From: Bacteroidales bacterium | GTDB lineage: Bacteria > Bacteroidota > Bacteroidia > Bacteroidales > F082 | DNA: 64,000 nucleotides | NCBI GenBank assembly: GCA_016284305.1 | Contig: JAEEON010000045.1 | Coordinates: 62,001 to 126,000, forward strand | Direction of reading: 5' to 3' | Part shown: positions 8,203-16,892 of the stretch, in pieces | How the letters are laid out: every line of letters starts with the position of its first letter | How positions within the stretch are numbered: position 1 is the stretch's first letter | Program-made: the position numbers and the translations under genes | Notes under the pieces: model-generated | What the model was told of the DNA's origin: nothing | The model's database searches: none | The model's input: only the letters and a program-made list of their open reading frames with translations

Positions 8203-9209
8203 TGTAATTTCAACAAAAAAAATAAATAATCATTATCTCTACCATGTTCTTGATATCCTAACTTTTCATGATATTTAATGGATCTGAGGTTATTCAGTTT
8301 CACTTTGGCTGCAACCGCTTTGATACCGTGTTTTGGCAAATCATGAAGAATAAGTCGTTCCCATTGTTCCGTTTGCCCCGTTCCTTGTGTGGAAGGATCA
8401 GCGATGATCCCTCTTTCCCATACACCATCCCCCTCATTTGTAAGATTATAAGTCCCCACTAACATGCCTTTTTTATATATGGCAAAATAGAGTCTATTTA
8501 CATCATTTTTCAGTCTATCAATGAACTTAAAGTGACTCTCTTCGGAAATCAGTTCTGGATTCACCATCCAAATTCTTACACGGTCATCATTTCGCAGCGC
8601 AAGGATTTCACGTTGCTGTTCAACAGAACAATCCGTATAGTTAACAATCTGATAAGAGACATTCCACAAAGAATGAATAACCACATCTTTATATTCACCA
8701 TTAAACAAGCAATGTTCCTTTAGTGTTGCTTCTTGAGTGAAGCCATTTGATTCCAACACCTCATAAAGGTGTGGACGCAGATCGAAAGCGTATGTATATA
8801 TTTTATGCAAGCCAAGGTCATTGAAAGCAACTTCTTTCAACATAGTCAAATAATTGGACCAATGCGTCGCAAAGCACTCTTTTTCAAGCCTTGTATCCAT
8901 TATGAATGACACTTCAGCGTTGTTGTCTATCCAATTAATATGCACCAAACCACCATAACCTATACACACGTCATTCTCCAAGTAAGAGAAGAGTATTTGA
9001 TCAGGTTGGGGATTATCGAACAACTTGGCCACCACATTGTCAAAATACCGTTGCTGGTCATCCTCTGTAAGAGGACGATTCTGGCGCAAATGGTAAATCT
9101 GTTCATTGCGCCATTTCATGATGAGGAAGCGATCCTCATAACGGAGCGGAACTATGGAATAATTGCCAAGATGGTGTTCCTGTTGATGTAAGCAAATATA
9201 CTGGGGCAT
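8199..9209 (-). CDS. pseH: Tandem-GNAT protein with C-terminal PseH domain
   Basis: I place the start at the ATG at 9209, 13 bases after the upstream toxin-like gene. The longer frame up to 9293 would overlap that gene and adds no conserved sequence. The 336-residue product has two GNAT acetyltransferase domains. Residues 10-165 resemble RimJ/RimL-type enzymes (YSIVPLRYEDRFLIMKWRNE). Residues 170-336 look like PseH, the N-acetyltransferase for UDP-4-amino-4,6-dideoxy-AltNAc (EILALRNDDRVRIWM, LYFAIYKKGMLVGTYNLTN, LNNLRSIKYHEKLGYQEHG). Usual PseH is about 180-200 residues, so this is a fusion with an extra acetyltransferase of unknown substrate. The stop overlaps the pseI start. Confidence 0.82.
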   Translation of the reverse strand: MPQYICLHQQEHHLGNYSIVPLRYEDRFLIMKWRNEQIYHLRQNRPLTEDDQQRYFDNVVAKLFDNPQPDQILFSYLENDVCIGYGGLVHINWIDNNAEVSFIMDTRLEKECFATHWSNYLTMLKEVAFNDLGLHKIYTYAFDLRPHLYEVLESNGFTQEATLKEHCLFNGEYKDVVIHSLWNVSYQIVNYTDCSVEQQREILALRNDDRVRIWMVNPELISEESHFKFIDRLKNDVNRLYFAIYKKGMLVGTYNLTNEGDGVWERGIIADPSTQGTGQTEQWERLILHDLPKHGIKAVAAKVKLNNLRSIKYHEKLGYQEHGRDNDYLFFLLKLQ

Positions 9210-9222
9210 AGTTCTATCTGTT

Positions 9223-9639
9223 TTAATAAAAGTATATCTTTTTATGTCTTTCACTAATGACTTTTGAGGTGCGAACCATCTCAAGGACGTCACTCACATG
9301 CTCGTCCTTCATCTTGCCAATGATTGAGGTTGTGCCTTCTTTAATTCCTTCAGCAATGTCGATAAGCTTGCGCTCAATCACACTTGATGCACAAAGAAAC
9401 GAGTCATATTTCAGAAACTCATAGTCCCGATGCAGCATAGGGTATTGCAGGTTGAGTTGCTCCTGCTTGTTGAATATGGCCGGGTGGACATTGGAGTTGA
9501 TGAAGAAGAATCCGCATACTTTATCCTTACTCACGCCCATCACCACGAAAAACTTGCGGTGGTCGATACCGTCAAACTCCGACAGCAGGATGTCGCCCCG
9601 ACTGATGCTGCCTTCTACAAGGGTTACGGGAATGTCCAT
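9223..9639 (-). CDS. MazF/PemK-like protein, probable toxin partner of the Panacea antitoxin
   Basis: The 138-residue protein starts with SISRGDILLSEFDGIDHRKF followed by FVVMGVSKDKVCGFFFINS. This is the pattern of an SH3-like PemK/MazF or related fold, in which a GD(I/V) strand precedes a conserved beta-barrel. The rest (YPMLHRDYEFLKYDSFLCAS) is consistent with that fold, but I see no textbook catalytic pair. Its ATG overlaps the stop of the DUF4065 gene by one base (TAATG), the tight antitoxin-then-toxin arrangement of type II modules. It is a toxin by context rather than by proven motif. Confidence 0.6.
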   Translation of the reverse strand: MDIPVTLVEGSISRGDILLSEFDGIDHRKFFVVMGVSKDKVCGFFFINSNVHPAIFNKQEQLNLQYPMLHRDYEFLKYDSFLCASSVIERKLIDIAEGIKEGTTSIIGKMKDEHVSDVLEMVRTSKVISERHKKIYFY

Positions 9640-10190
9640 TACAAGACAGCCTCCTCTGCACGCATCTGCTCTTCGATGTAATTGATGTAGTCGTCTGAAT
9701 CGCCCATCTCGGTCAGACGGTCGCGAACACTAATCACACCGTTCTGGGCGGTATGCGACCATGCATAACCGTGTGAAGCGTCGGAAACCTCATTGAAGGC
9801 CTTGCTTTTCAGTTGGTCGATGTACTTGTCAAGCATCTCCACATCGCTCTCCGATAGGTACGACATGTCAGGTGAAGCCACGGCCTCAATGTCCTTGTTA
9901 TTGACGAAATGAAAGTAGTTTTTGCGCACATCGTCAACCTGCGAGGCAAAGTAGCTATCACCGCGAACAGCCTTGAAGAGATCGTAAATGCAGGTGGGCA
10001 CCGGACCAAAATCCATGCGCACGTAAGCATCGCCAGTGATGGAACGCCCGTACTTCGATAGGTGTTCGTTATCGGCGAAATAGAGTATCTTGTGGCACTT
10101 GTGGATGTCACATGTACCTCCCATTCGCTTGAGGATGTACAAGATAGCTTGAATGGCGACATTCTGTTTGAAAAGCTTTGCCTCTTTCAT
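9639..10190 (-). CDS. Panacea domain (DUF4065) protein, probable antitoxin
   Basis: The 183-residue protein carries the DUF4065/SocA-like Panacea core: AIQAILYILKRMGGTCDIHK, CHKILYFADNEHLSKYGRSI, and TGDAYVRMDFGPVPTCIYDL. Panacea proteins neutralise many unrelated toxins in PanAT-type toxin-antitoxin systems, and some phage proteins share the domain. The C-terminal part (LSESDVEMLDKYIDQLKSK and a helix to the end) would be the variable toxin-binding segment. The gene precedes the toxin-like gene with a one-base overlap and has a weak promoter-like element in the 70-base gap upstream. The pair splits pseF from pseH/pseI. Confidence 0.82.
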   Translation of the reverse strand: MKEAKLFKQNVAIQAILYILKRMGGTCDIHKCHKILYFADNEHLSKYGRSITGDAYVRMDFGPVPTCIYDLFKAVRGDSYFASQVDDVRKNYFHFVNNKDIEAVASPDMSYLSESDVEMLDKYIDQLKSKAFNEVSDASHGYAWSHTAQNGVISVRDRLTEMGDSDDYINYIEEQMRAEEAVL

Positions 10191-10209
10191 GATTGTCTAT
10201 GTTTTATTA

Positions 10210-10217
10210 CAAGTATA
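10210..10217 (-). promoter_or_regulatory. Possible weak -7 box of the toxin-antitoxin pair
   Basis: The minus strand reads TATACTTG, one mismatch from TAnnTTTG, 19 bases before the antitoxin ATG. A 9-base palindrome (CTTAATAAG) lies at 10234-10242, where an autoregulatory operator could sit. Both are suggestive only. Confidence 0.25.
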
Positions 10218-10260
10218 TAATCAGTCGATTTATCTTATTAAGTGTAAAGAGTTATTGTGT

Positions 10261-10941
10261 TTAGCTGATATTCAATAGTTTATACTTCATCTCGGCCAAC
10301 TTCCAGTCGGTTTCAGTATCAATGTCTTGAATAGTAGTTTCATCGACCTTGATTCCTCCTATTTTGACCTTGCCCGTCAACCATTCTTTTGTCTTGTACC
10401 AATAGAACGTACCCGTATCGTGATATTCCTTAGGCAGGTCCTGGCTGCGACTATTTTCAAATTCAGGCCAATGACGGGTCATCGTGCCATCTTCTGCAAG
10501 ATCAAGACAACGCCAAATGGGGTAAGAAAATTGGACTACTGGATAAACACAAGTAAAGTCAGACTGTTGCAACAGTTCGAAAGCCGACACCACGTCCCTG
10601 CTTCGCACGAGAGGCGCCGTGGCATAGAAGCAGCAGAAATTGTCAAATTCTAGACCTCGTTTTTGATATTCTGCAATCACTTCTTTTAATACATCAGCAG
10701 TGGTGGCAAAATCACTAGCGGTTTCATCAGATCGCATAAAAGGAACGTTTGCTCCATATTGGCGCGCAACCGTTGCGATTTCCTCATCGTCGGTTGAAAC
10801 CATTATTTCGTCAAATAATCCTGATTGTCTGGCTGCTTCTATAGAATAGGCCAACATAGGTTTGCCCAGAAATGGCTTCACATTCTTGCGTGGAATTCGT
10901 TTGCTTCCTCCACGAGCAGGGATGATACAAAGATTCTTCAT
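10261..10941 (-). CDS. pseF: Pseudaminic acid cytidylyltransferase PseF
   Basis: The protein activates pseudaminic acid as CMP-Pse, the donor used by the glycosyltransferase. It is 226 residues, the usual size. The CMP-NeuAc synthetase signature IIPARGGSKRIPRKNVKPFL is at residues 5-24, followed by GKPMLAYSIEAARQSG and MVSTDDEEIATVARQYGA. FYATAPLVRS and the C-terminal KEYHDTGTFYW and DIDTETDWKLAE regions are typical of PseF. Its ATG overlaps the stop of the GT2 gene upstream (ATGA). Downstream the pathway is interrupted by the toxin-antitoxin pair. Confidence 0.92.
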   Translation of the reverse strand: MKNLCIIPARGGSKRIPRKNVKPFLGKPMLAYSIEAARQSGLFDEIMVSTDDEEIATVARQYGANVPFMRSDETASDFATTADVLKEVIAEYQKRGLEFDNFCCFYATAPLVRSRDVVSAFELLQQSDFTCVYPVVQFSYPIWRCLDLAEDGTMTRHWPEFENSRSQDLPKEYHDTGTFYWYKTKEWLTGKVKIGGIKVDETTIQDIDTETDWKLAEMKYKLLNIS

Positions 10942-11981
10942 TTAAACAATAAACGTTTTGTTTTCTTTAACAACCTATTTATCGGGCTTCCCTCGTGCAA
11001 CTTGTATTTTTTATACAACCGCCCAACGGCAGGATATTTTCCTATCAGTTTAAAAACACCATAGTCTCCATCATTTTCCATATAAACATTTGATGGAAAA
11101 CCGCCTGCGATTTCCAAGTATTCTCGATATACTTGCCGTATTAGATCAGTCCGGTAGTCTTCCCTTCTGAACAGCAATAAGTAGATTGTGTTGTAGTAAA
11201 AAGTAATAAAAAAACGATAGTCGAACTCCTCTTTATAAAGATCCACCAAATGATACTTTTTATAATTATCCAACATCAACTTCTGCATGGGAAGTCTATC
11301 CGAAATCTTCCTGTCAGAAAAATAGCTGTGAACGATGGAAGAAGGATTGATTCGATAATACCAAAATGAAGACTGATTATCAATTACGACAATTTGATTA
11401 GCAACCAAAAACATGCACTGAACTATCGGATTATCCTCGAAAAAGACTCCTTCGACAAATTGGAATTGATTCTCAATGACATAAGACCTCCTAAAAATAC
11501 TAGCAAATATCCGGCAACCGTAAGCTGCAATAGACCTTTTTACGCTGTCTTGATCATTAAGATCCACCGTGTCTTTGAATTGAAACAAACGTTGTTCCGA
11601 ATGCCCATCAAATCTCATCGTATATTTTGTGGTGACAATATCTACACCGGGCTTTAATGCATCCACTAATGATTGATAGAAGTCACACGAAACATAATCA
11701 TCCGAATCCAAAAAGCCCAAATACTCACCAGTTGCAGCTTTCATTCCAACATTTCTAACAGCTCCCAACATCCGATTTTCAGGCAGGTCAATGATTCGGA
11801 TTCGTTCATCCTTTTGTCCCCATGACTTCAGAATCTCTAAGCTGTTGTCAGTTGAAGCGTCATTAACACAAATGATTTCAATATCAGGAAGTGTCTGGTT
11901 GACTAAAGAATCCAAACACCGATCCAGATATTGGCTCACATTGTAAACCGGCACTATTACGCTGACAATTGGAGTTTTCAT
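10938..11981 (-). CDS. Family 2 glycosyltransferase
   Basis: The 347-residue protein has a GT-A domain at the N-terminus: VSVIVPVYNVSQYLDRCLDS, the acidic pair INDASTDNS-like (VNDASTDNSLEILKS) and the DXD metal motif FLDSDDYVS near residue 95. The C-terminal 200 residues are a helix-rich acceptor region without membrane segments (YYRINPSSIVHSYF). It sits between pseC and pseF in the pseudaminic acid gene block and overlaps pseF by ATGA, so it may build the chain to which Pse is added. The substrate is unknown. Confidence 0.85.
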   Translation of the reverse strand: MKTPIVSVIVPVYNVSQYLDRCLDSLVNQTLPDIEIICVNDASTDNSLEILKSWGQKDERIRIIDLPENRMLGAVRNVGMKAATGEYLGFLDSDDYVSCDFYQSLVDALKPGVDIVTTKYTMRFDGHSEQRLFQFKDTVDLNDQDSVKRSIAAYGCRIFASIFRRSYVIENQFQFVEGVFFEDNPIVQCMFLVANQIVVIDNQSSFWYYRINPSSIVHSYFSDRKISDRLPMQKLMLDNYKKYHLVDLYKEEFDYRFFITFYYNTIYLLLFRREDYRTDLIRQVYREYLEIAGGFPSNVYMENDGDYGVFKLIGKYPAVGRLYKKYKLHEGSPINRLLKKTKRLLFK

Positions 11982-11991
11982 TATTATTGAT

Positions 11992-13155
11992 TTATTTCAA
12001 TCCTTCCTTGACACATTCAATCACCCAATTCTGCTCCTCATCAGTTAATGTCGGAAACATCGGCAGAGCAAGGCACTTAGCATAATATTCTTCTGCCACA
12101 GGCATATCCCCAGCCTTCCAACCGAACTGACGATAGTAAGGCATGAGGTGAGCTGGGATATAGAGCACTTGAGAATAGACCTTATTTGCTCTCAAATAAT
12201 CATATAGGCCTTTACGTTTGTCCGCCTCTACTTGAATCACATACAGATGAAAAGCATGCACAACATTATCCTGCCTAAAGGGTGTTTTCACTTCCGTTCC
12301 CTTGAAAGCCTCATCATAGCGCATGGCAATCTCATTGCGGCGTCTCACACTCCAATCCAAACGTGACAATTGGGTCATACCCAAAGCAGCCTGCATTTCG
12401 GTGATGCGGTAGTTGTAACCAAGTTCTTGCATTTCGTAATACCATCCGCCATCATTTCGTTCCAATAGGGCTGGATCTTTTGTAATACCATGCGTTCGAA
12501 AAAGTGAAACCTTTTCAAATAGGTCTTTACGATTAGTGGTTACAGCCCCTCCCTCTCCCGTCGCAATATGTTTAACTGGATGAAATGAGAAACAAGTCAA
12601 GTCGGCATACTTGCAATTACCCACCATCTGCTTTTCGCCTTTGCTGTCAATGAAACTGCCGCCTGGAGCATGACAAGCATCAACCACAATGGCAAATCCA
12701 TATTCATCAGCAAGTTTTCTTAGCTTTTCTTCATCAATAGGATAACCTGCGAAATCAACAGGAACCACTGCTTTATAAGATCCTTTGGGTGAGGCTTTAA
12801 GAATCTCTTCAAGTTTGTTGAGATCCATCAGGAAAGTCCTTGCATCAATGTCACAAAAAACAATCTCAGCACCGCAATAGCGAAAACCATTGGCACTTGC
12901 GACAAAAGTGATGGGCGTGGTAATGACTTTATCACCTGGTCTGATATCCAAAGCCATCGCACAGAGATGCAAAGCCGCGGTGCCGTTGCTTACCATGCAA
13001 GCATATTTACAACCTAGATAATCAGCGAATTGTCTTTCAAATTCACCAATACGCGGTCCCTGGGTCATGTAATCAGACTTTAAGACAGCGACAACGGCCT
13101 CAACATCTTCATCGGAAATGAATTGATGCCCGTAAGGTATAATATGATCTATCAT
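11992..13155 (-). CDS. pseC: UDP-4-amino-4,6-dideoxy-L-AltNAc transaminase PseC
   Basis: This PLP enzyme of the DegT/DnrJ family catalyses the second step of the pseudaminic acid pathway, aminating the 4-keto sugar made by PseB. The 387 residues include IPYGHQFISDEDVEAVVAVL at the start and SNGTAALHLCAMALDI for phosphate binding. VVDACHAPGGSFI carries the PLP-contacting Asp, and CFSFHPVKHIATGEGGAVTT contains the Schiff-base Lys in HPVKH. GYNYRITEMQAALGMTQL follows. The ATG overlaps the pseB stop (ATGA), the usual pseB-pseC coupling. Confidence 0.93.
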   Translation of the reverse strand: MIDHIIPYGHQFISDEDVEAVVAVLKSDYMTQGPRIGEFERQFADYLGCKYACMVSNGTAALHLCAMALDIRPGDKVITTPITFVASANGFRYCGAEIVFCDIDARTFLMDLNKLEEILKASPKGSYKAVVPVDFAGYPIDEEKLRKLADEYGFAIVVDACHAPGGSFIDSKGEKQMVGNCKYADLTCFSFHPVKHIATGEGGAVTTNRKDLFEKVSLFRTHGITKDPALLERNDGGWYYEMQELGYNYRITEMQAALGMTQLSRLDWSVRRRNEIAMRYDEAFKGTEVKTPFRQDNVVHAFHLYVIQVEADKRKGLYDYLRANKVYSQVLYIPAHLMPYYRQFGWKAGDMPVAEEYYAKCLALPMFPTLTDEEQNWVIECVKEGLK

Positions 13156-14174
13156 TTCACCTCAAAACTTGGGTCAACATACTTTCTTATTTTTTCTCTC
13201 ATGCTTTCCACGGTTTCCCATTCCGTATTGTTGTCAGAACTATAATGAAATCCGTCAGGCACGGGAACCGCATTGTGATGTTTGATAAAATCCTCTCTAG
13301 AATGTTGGAAAGATACAGATGGAAGAATGACATAATATCTCCCCAAGTCAACAGTATCTAATGCGTCAGTCACCGTAATCATTTCTTCGTGTAGTTTTTC
13401 ACCGGGGCGGATGCCCACCTCAACCTGCTTAAGGTTGGGTGCAATTGCGGTTGCAACATCACAAATCTTGTACGAAGGAATCTTTGGGATAAAGATTTCA
13501 CCGCCCAGATGATGACCGATGGCATACATCACCATAGCCACACCCGCCTCAAGAGAGATGTTGAAACGAGTCATACGCATATCAGTGATGGGCAGTTCCT
13601 TTGCCCCTTGGTCGCGCAAACGCAAGAAAAATGGAATCACACTACCACGAGATCCCATAACATTGCCATAACGCACCACTGAAAAGCGAATGTCTTTTGA
13701 GCCTTTAATGTTATTGGCTGCTGTAAAAAGTTTGTCGCTGGTCAGTTTCGTAGCCCCATAAAGATTAATGGGAGCGCAAGCTTTGTCGGTGCTAAGTGCA
13801 ACAACATCATGAACGCCACAAGCAAGAGCCGCTTTGATGACATTTTGTGCTCCATTCACATTGGTTTTGATACACTCTTCAGGATTATACTCAGCTGTAT
13901 CCACTTGTTTGATAGCAGCAGCATGAATAATCACATCCACACCTTCACAAGCTCGAGTCAAACGTTCCAAATCCCGAACATCGCCAATAAAAAATCTCAT
14001 CATCGGATATTGGTCAGCTGGGTATTTGAGCTTCAATTCATACTGTTTCAGCTCATCACGCGAATAGATGATGATTTTTTTCACATTGGGATAATCCCTC
14101 AAAATTACCTCAACAAATTTCTTACCGAAAGAGCCTGTTCCTCCTGTAATAAGGACTACTTTATTATTTAGCAT
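13152..14174 (-). CDS. pseB: UDP-GlcNAc 4,6-dehydratase (inverting) PseB
   Basis: The first enzyme of pseudaminic acid synthesis converts UDP-GlcNAc to UDP-2-acetamido-2,6-dideoxy-L-arabino-hexos-4-ulose. The 340-residue short-chain dehydrogenase has the nucleotide motif ITGGTGSFGKKFVEVILRDY at 9-28 and the PseB/FlaA1-type DELKQYELKLKY. VIHAAAIKQVDTAEYNPEEC and STDKACAPINLYGATKLTSD (catalytic YxxxK, with the family Asp/Lys DKA) follow, then FSVVRYGNVMGSRGSVIPFF. GIRPGEKLHEEMI near 255 is characteristic. It is coupled to pseC. Confidence 0.94.
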   Translation of the reverse strand: MLNNKVVLITGGTGSFGKKFVEVILRDYPNVKKIIIYSRDELKQYELKLKYPADQYPMMRFFIGDVRDLERLTRACEGVDVIIHAAAIKQVDTAEYNPEECIKTNVNGAQNVIKAALACGVHDVVALSTDKACAPINLYGATKLTSDKLFTAANNIKGSKDIRFSVVRYGNVMGSRGSVIPFFLRLRDQGAKELPITDMRMTRFNISLEAGVAMVMYAIGHHLGGEIFIPKIPSYKICDVATAIAPNLKQVEVGIRPGEKLHEEMITVTDALDTVDLGRYYVILPSVSFQHSREDFIKHHNAVPVPDGFHYSSDNNTEWETVESMREKIRKYVDPSFEVK

Positions 14175-14194
14175 AGCTCTATTGTATTGGATGA

Positions 14195-15745
14195 TTAATC
14201 ACTAAAATGAAATTTACTATTTAAAGAATCAATGATGTTCTCAACACATTCATCCTCACTCAACTGCAAAGCATCCTTCCCTACAGCCTGGTAATAATAT
14301 GCTTTCTTAGTACCTTTATCGACCGCAGCAAGATAAGCCATCAATGCATGCTCGTCGTATGAATAGTTCTCTATAAAAGAATTGATTTTTGATGCAGAGG
14401 CACTATCCATGATGCGAAGCACTCCTTTATCATAGTTTTCGTACCATGAAAAGCCAAAAATGATCACTGGCTTTTCCCTCACCATGGCCTCGAAACCAAC
14501 TGTTCCAGTACCTGTAGCTACAGCTGATGCCTTTTCAATTAGAGAAAATGAATCTTTTGTCAAAGAGACCAATCTTACCCTTTTATTTTTCGCCAAATCA
14601 TCATAAAGCATCGACATTCTGCTTGTATTTCCTTCCATACGCGCAGCAAACTGGGATGGATGTTCTTTTACATATACTTTATAATCGCTTGGTAAATTCC
14701 GCAACAAAGTATCAATGCATAATTGTTGGTCAACATAAATGTTTGCAGCTGGGCATGTTGTAGCTTCGGGCTGGTAATGCATGAAATAAATGACAAATTT
14801 CTCATTTTCAGGAATATCAGACGTCTTCGACTCATAATAAACCCGAAGCCGTTTCATGTATTTTTGGGCTTGCAGCTTTTTTCTCGCAAAACGCACGAAA
14901 GGGTATTTTCCATCTTCTATTCTACGGTCTTCTCTTTTGTAATAATTATCCAAGCCAACGATAAAAACGCCCTCCTTACCCAAATAATAATCACCTTTTT
15001 TTAGAACTTTGGATGCCAATCTCGAAAATTTCCCAAAATAACTTGAAGAACGCTTATTGGCGATTGCCTGTTTTTTCATGTATTCAGGCTCTGCACTTTT
15101 ATAGTCTCCACGCAATTTTGTTATCTTGTCTTTAATGTCTTGAGAAACAAACGCTTCTGGATGTTCTTCTTTTATGAATGACTGGTACTCCTTTTGAAAC
15201 AAATCTCCAATATTCATCACGTTGTCCATTGCAATAAAGCGGTTCGACAACGGTGTATGATCAAAGAATACATACGGAATATGATGCCATTGACACAACA
15301 AATAAAGTGTATAATCAAACACCCGATGAGGCATGACAGGAGAAATAACGCAATCCGGTTTCAACAATTCTATGGCAGCCATCCAATGACGGACATAATT
15401 ACGGAAATGGCGTTGACGCTCCATAAAATTAAAGCTTCTGCGATCCAAATCCATCCGATCCATCATTTTGATGGCGATTAATTCTTCAGATGCATATTTC
15501 CGCAAAAAGTCTGTATCTATGGACATAGTATTAGCTTTTTCAACAACGCTTTGGGGAAATATACATTTCCATGCATCAAAATATGGATGGTATATGGTGT
15601 TGGGGAATTGTTCAGGGACAATCTTATTTGAATCATCATCTGCATATCCCACCCAATACACGGGAAGGACCGCATATTCTCTCTCTATTTTTTTAATTAC
15701 ACTAACCCAAGGGTTCGCATGACATGTTATGTATATAGCTTTCAT
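14195..15745 (-). CDS. Capsule polysaccharide biosynthesis protein (KpsC/KpsS-like GT-B), candidate Pse transferase
   Basis: I choose the ATG at 15745 (MKAIYITCHANPWVSVIKKI), because the longer frame reaches back almost to the upstream gene with no conserved residues. The 516-residue protein has PF05159-type features in its C-terminal half: FVIYFMHYQPEATTCP near 350, YVKEHPSQFA near 400, then LIEKASAVATGTGTVGFEAM and REKPVIIFG. These are the donor-binding motifs of KpsC/KpsS transferases, which use CMP-Kdo. Standing directly upstream of pseB-pseC, it is a reasonable candidate for adding pseudaminic acid from CMP-Pse. That substrate assignment is inference. Confidence 0.75.
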   Translation of the reverse strand: MKAIYITCHANPWVSVIKKIEREYAVLPVYWVGYADDDSNKIVPEQFPNTIYHPYFDAWKCIFPQSVVEKANTMSIDTDFLRKYASEELIAIKMMDRMDLDRRSFNFMERQRHFRNYVRHWMAAIELLKPDCVISPVMPHRVFDYTLYLLCQWHHIPYVFFDHTPLSNRFIAMDNVMNIGDLFQKEYQSFIKEEHPEAFVSQDIKDKITKLRGDYKSAEPEYMKKQAIANKRSSSYFGKFSRLASKVLKKGDYYLGKEGVFIVGLDNYYKREDRRIEDGKYPFVRFARKKLQAQKYMKRLRVYYESKTSDIPENEKFVIYFMHYQPEATTCPAANIYVDQQLCIDTLLRNLPSDYKVYVKEHPSQFAARMEGNTSRMSMLYDDLAKNKRVRLVSLTKDSFSLIEKASAVATGTGTVGFEAMVREKPVIIFGFSWYENYDKGVLRIMDSASASKINSFIENYSYDEHALMAYLAAVDKGTKKAYYYQAVGKDALQLSEDECVENIIDSLNSKFHFSD

Positions 15746-15777
15746 GGTAACGCTAATTCCCTTTAAAACCAAATCTA

Positions 15778-16863
15778 CTAATAAATATGCCGAATAGGAT
15801 GAGCAAGGCACCATTTCACAACTTCTTCCGTTCTATCACCAAAAATCGGCTTTCTAGACGCAATCTGCTCCAAGTGCACACCGGGATAGTCTGTGTTGGC
15901 TTCAACCATCATTGGAGAATCATGGTCATCCAACGCTATATCCCAGCCTATTATTCCCAAATCCGTAAAATATTTCTTATGATAATAAATGGCGAACTCA
16001 ACAATCTCACCAATTCCATCAATAGCCATATCCTTAAAAAACAAACCATTAACATTGTCAATAGTACTCATATCCAAACAATATGCTTTGTCTTCCAAAG
16101 AGCCGTCTTGTTGATTGACACCAATGATGCAACCTCCACGGGCCACATTATCAACTTGAAGGCCATTTCTTCCAAACTTAAAACATACAGTGGGAGCGGT
16201 TATGACGCCATTTACATTGACAGATGTCACCCTAAAACAATTCAGCGACTTTTCATTGAAAACAGCAGTTTTTGCGGATTGAGCAACTGGCTTTTGTAGC
16301 ACAAAACCACCTGGATACTCATGCAGCAATTGCCCAAATTCCATTTGCGACGTATCATCTATCATTTTACAACCATTCCCAACATTCGCTATTGAAGGCT
16401 TGATAAAGGCTTGTCCAGCTTTTAGGAAAATTCGGTCAGCTGAAGCCAGATTTATTGTTTCCCCATCGCTATCATATAACACGCCATTTACCATTCTCAA
16501 CAACATCTCGGGTTGTTTAATATCCCGGAAAAGGGTAGTATAATTGCTCTTGTCCGCAAATGCCTTCCTATAAACGTAAGGATTTAAAGTAGAATGGACA
16601 ATAGGGTAATACAATTCTTCTGGTATGAAATCAGGGTTAAACCCACAAAAATACTTATATGTCTTAAACGAATTCAATTCATAGGACCACCCCAAAACAT
16701 CCCATCTACTTTTAATTAAAGAGATTTCATCTTTTGTCAACTTCACATCACGAAATGGGATTGATTCCTTGATGCTATCTCTTTTCATTTTTTTATTGGT
16801 TCTTATTATCCTAACTCTATTTAAAACAGAAATAAGACTTCTATTTTTGAAGAATGTATTCAT
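15778..16863 (-). CDS. Sugar-transfer-associated ATP-grasp protein, copy 1
   Basis: The 361-residue protein is a member of the ATPgrasp_ST family. It shows the nucleotide Lys and glycine loop FIKPSIANVGNGCKMI near 155, then FVLQKPVAQS, and SLNCFRVTSVNVNG near 210. VDNVARGGCIIGV comes near 237 and the metal-binding end GWDIALDDHDSPMMVEANTD near 315. ATP-grasp ligases form amide or related bonds through an acyl-phosphate. Members near glycosyltransferases are thought to link amino acids or other groups to glycans, but substrates are mostly unproven. It is the last of three tandem homologues; they differ strongly, so the duplications are old. Confidence 0.82.
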   Translation of the reverse strand: MNTFFKNRSLISVLNRVRIIRTNKKMKRDSIKESIPFRDVKLTKDEISLIKSRWDVLGWSYELNSFKTYKYFCGFNPDFIPEELYYPIVHSTLNPYVYRKAFADKSNYTTLFRDIKQPEMLLRMVNGVLYDSDGETINLASADRIFLKAGQAFIKPSIANVGNGCKMIDDTSQMEFGQLLHEYPGGFVLQKPVAQSAKTAVFNEKSLNCFRVTSVNVNGVITAPTVCFKFGRNGLQVDNVARGGCIIGVNQQDGSLEDKAYCLDMSTIDNVNGLFFKDMAIDGIGEIVEFAIYYHKKYFTDLGIIGWDIALDDHDSPMMVEANTDYPGVHLEQIASRKPIFGDRTEEVVKWCLAHPIRHIY

Positions 16864-16892
16864 TATCTATCTGGACTTATGTTATTTACAAT

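Noticed and set aside
7531..8229. Plus-strand open frame of 232 codons
   Set aside because: Antisense to pseI; no domain.
9210..9293. 28-codon extension of the pseH frame
   Set aside because: It would overlap the end of the toxin-like gene by 71 bases; the ATG at 9209 fits the gene spacing.
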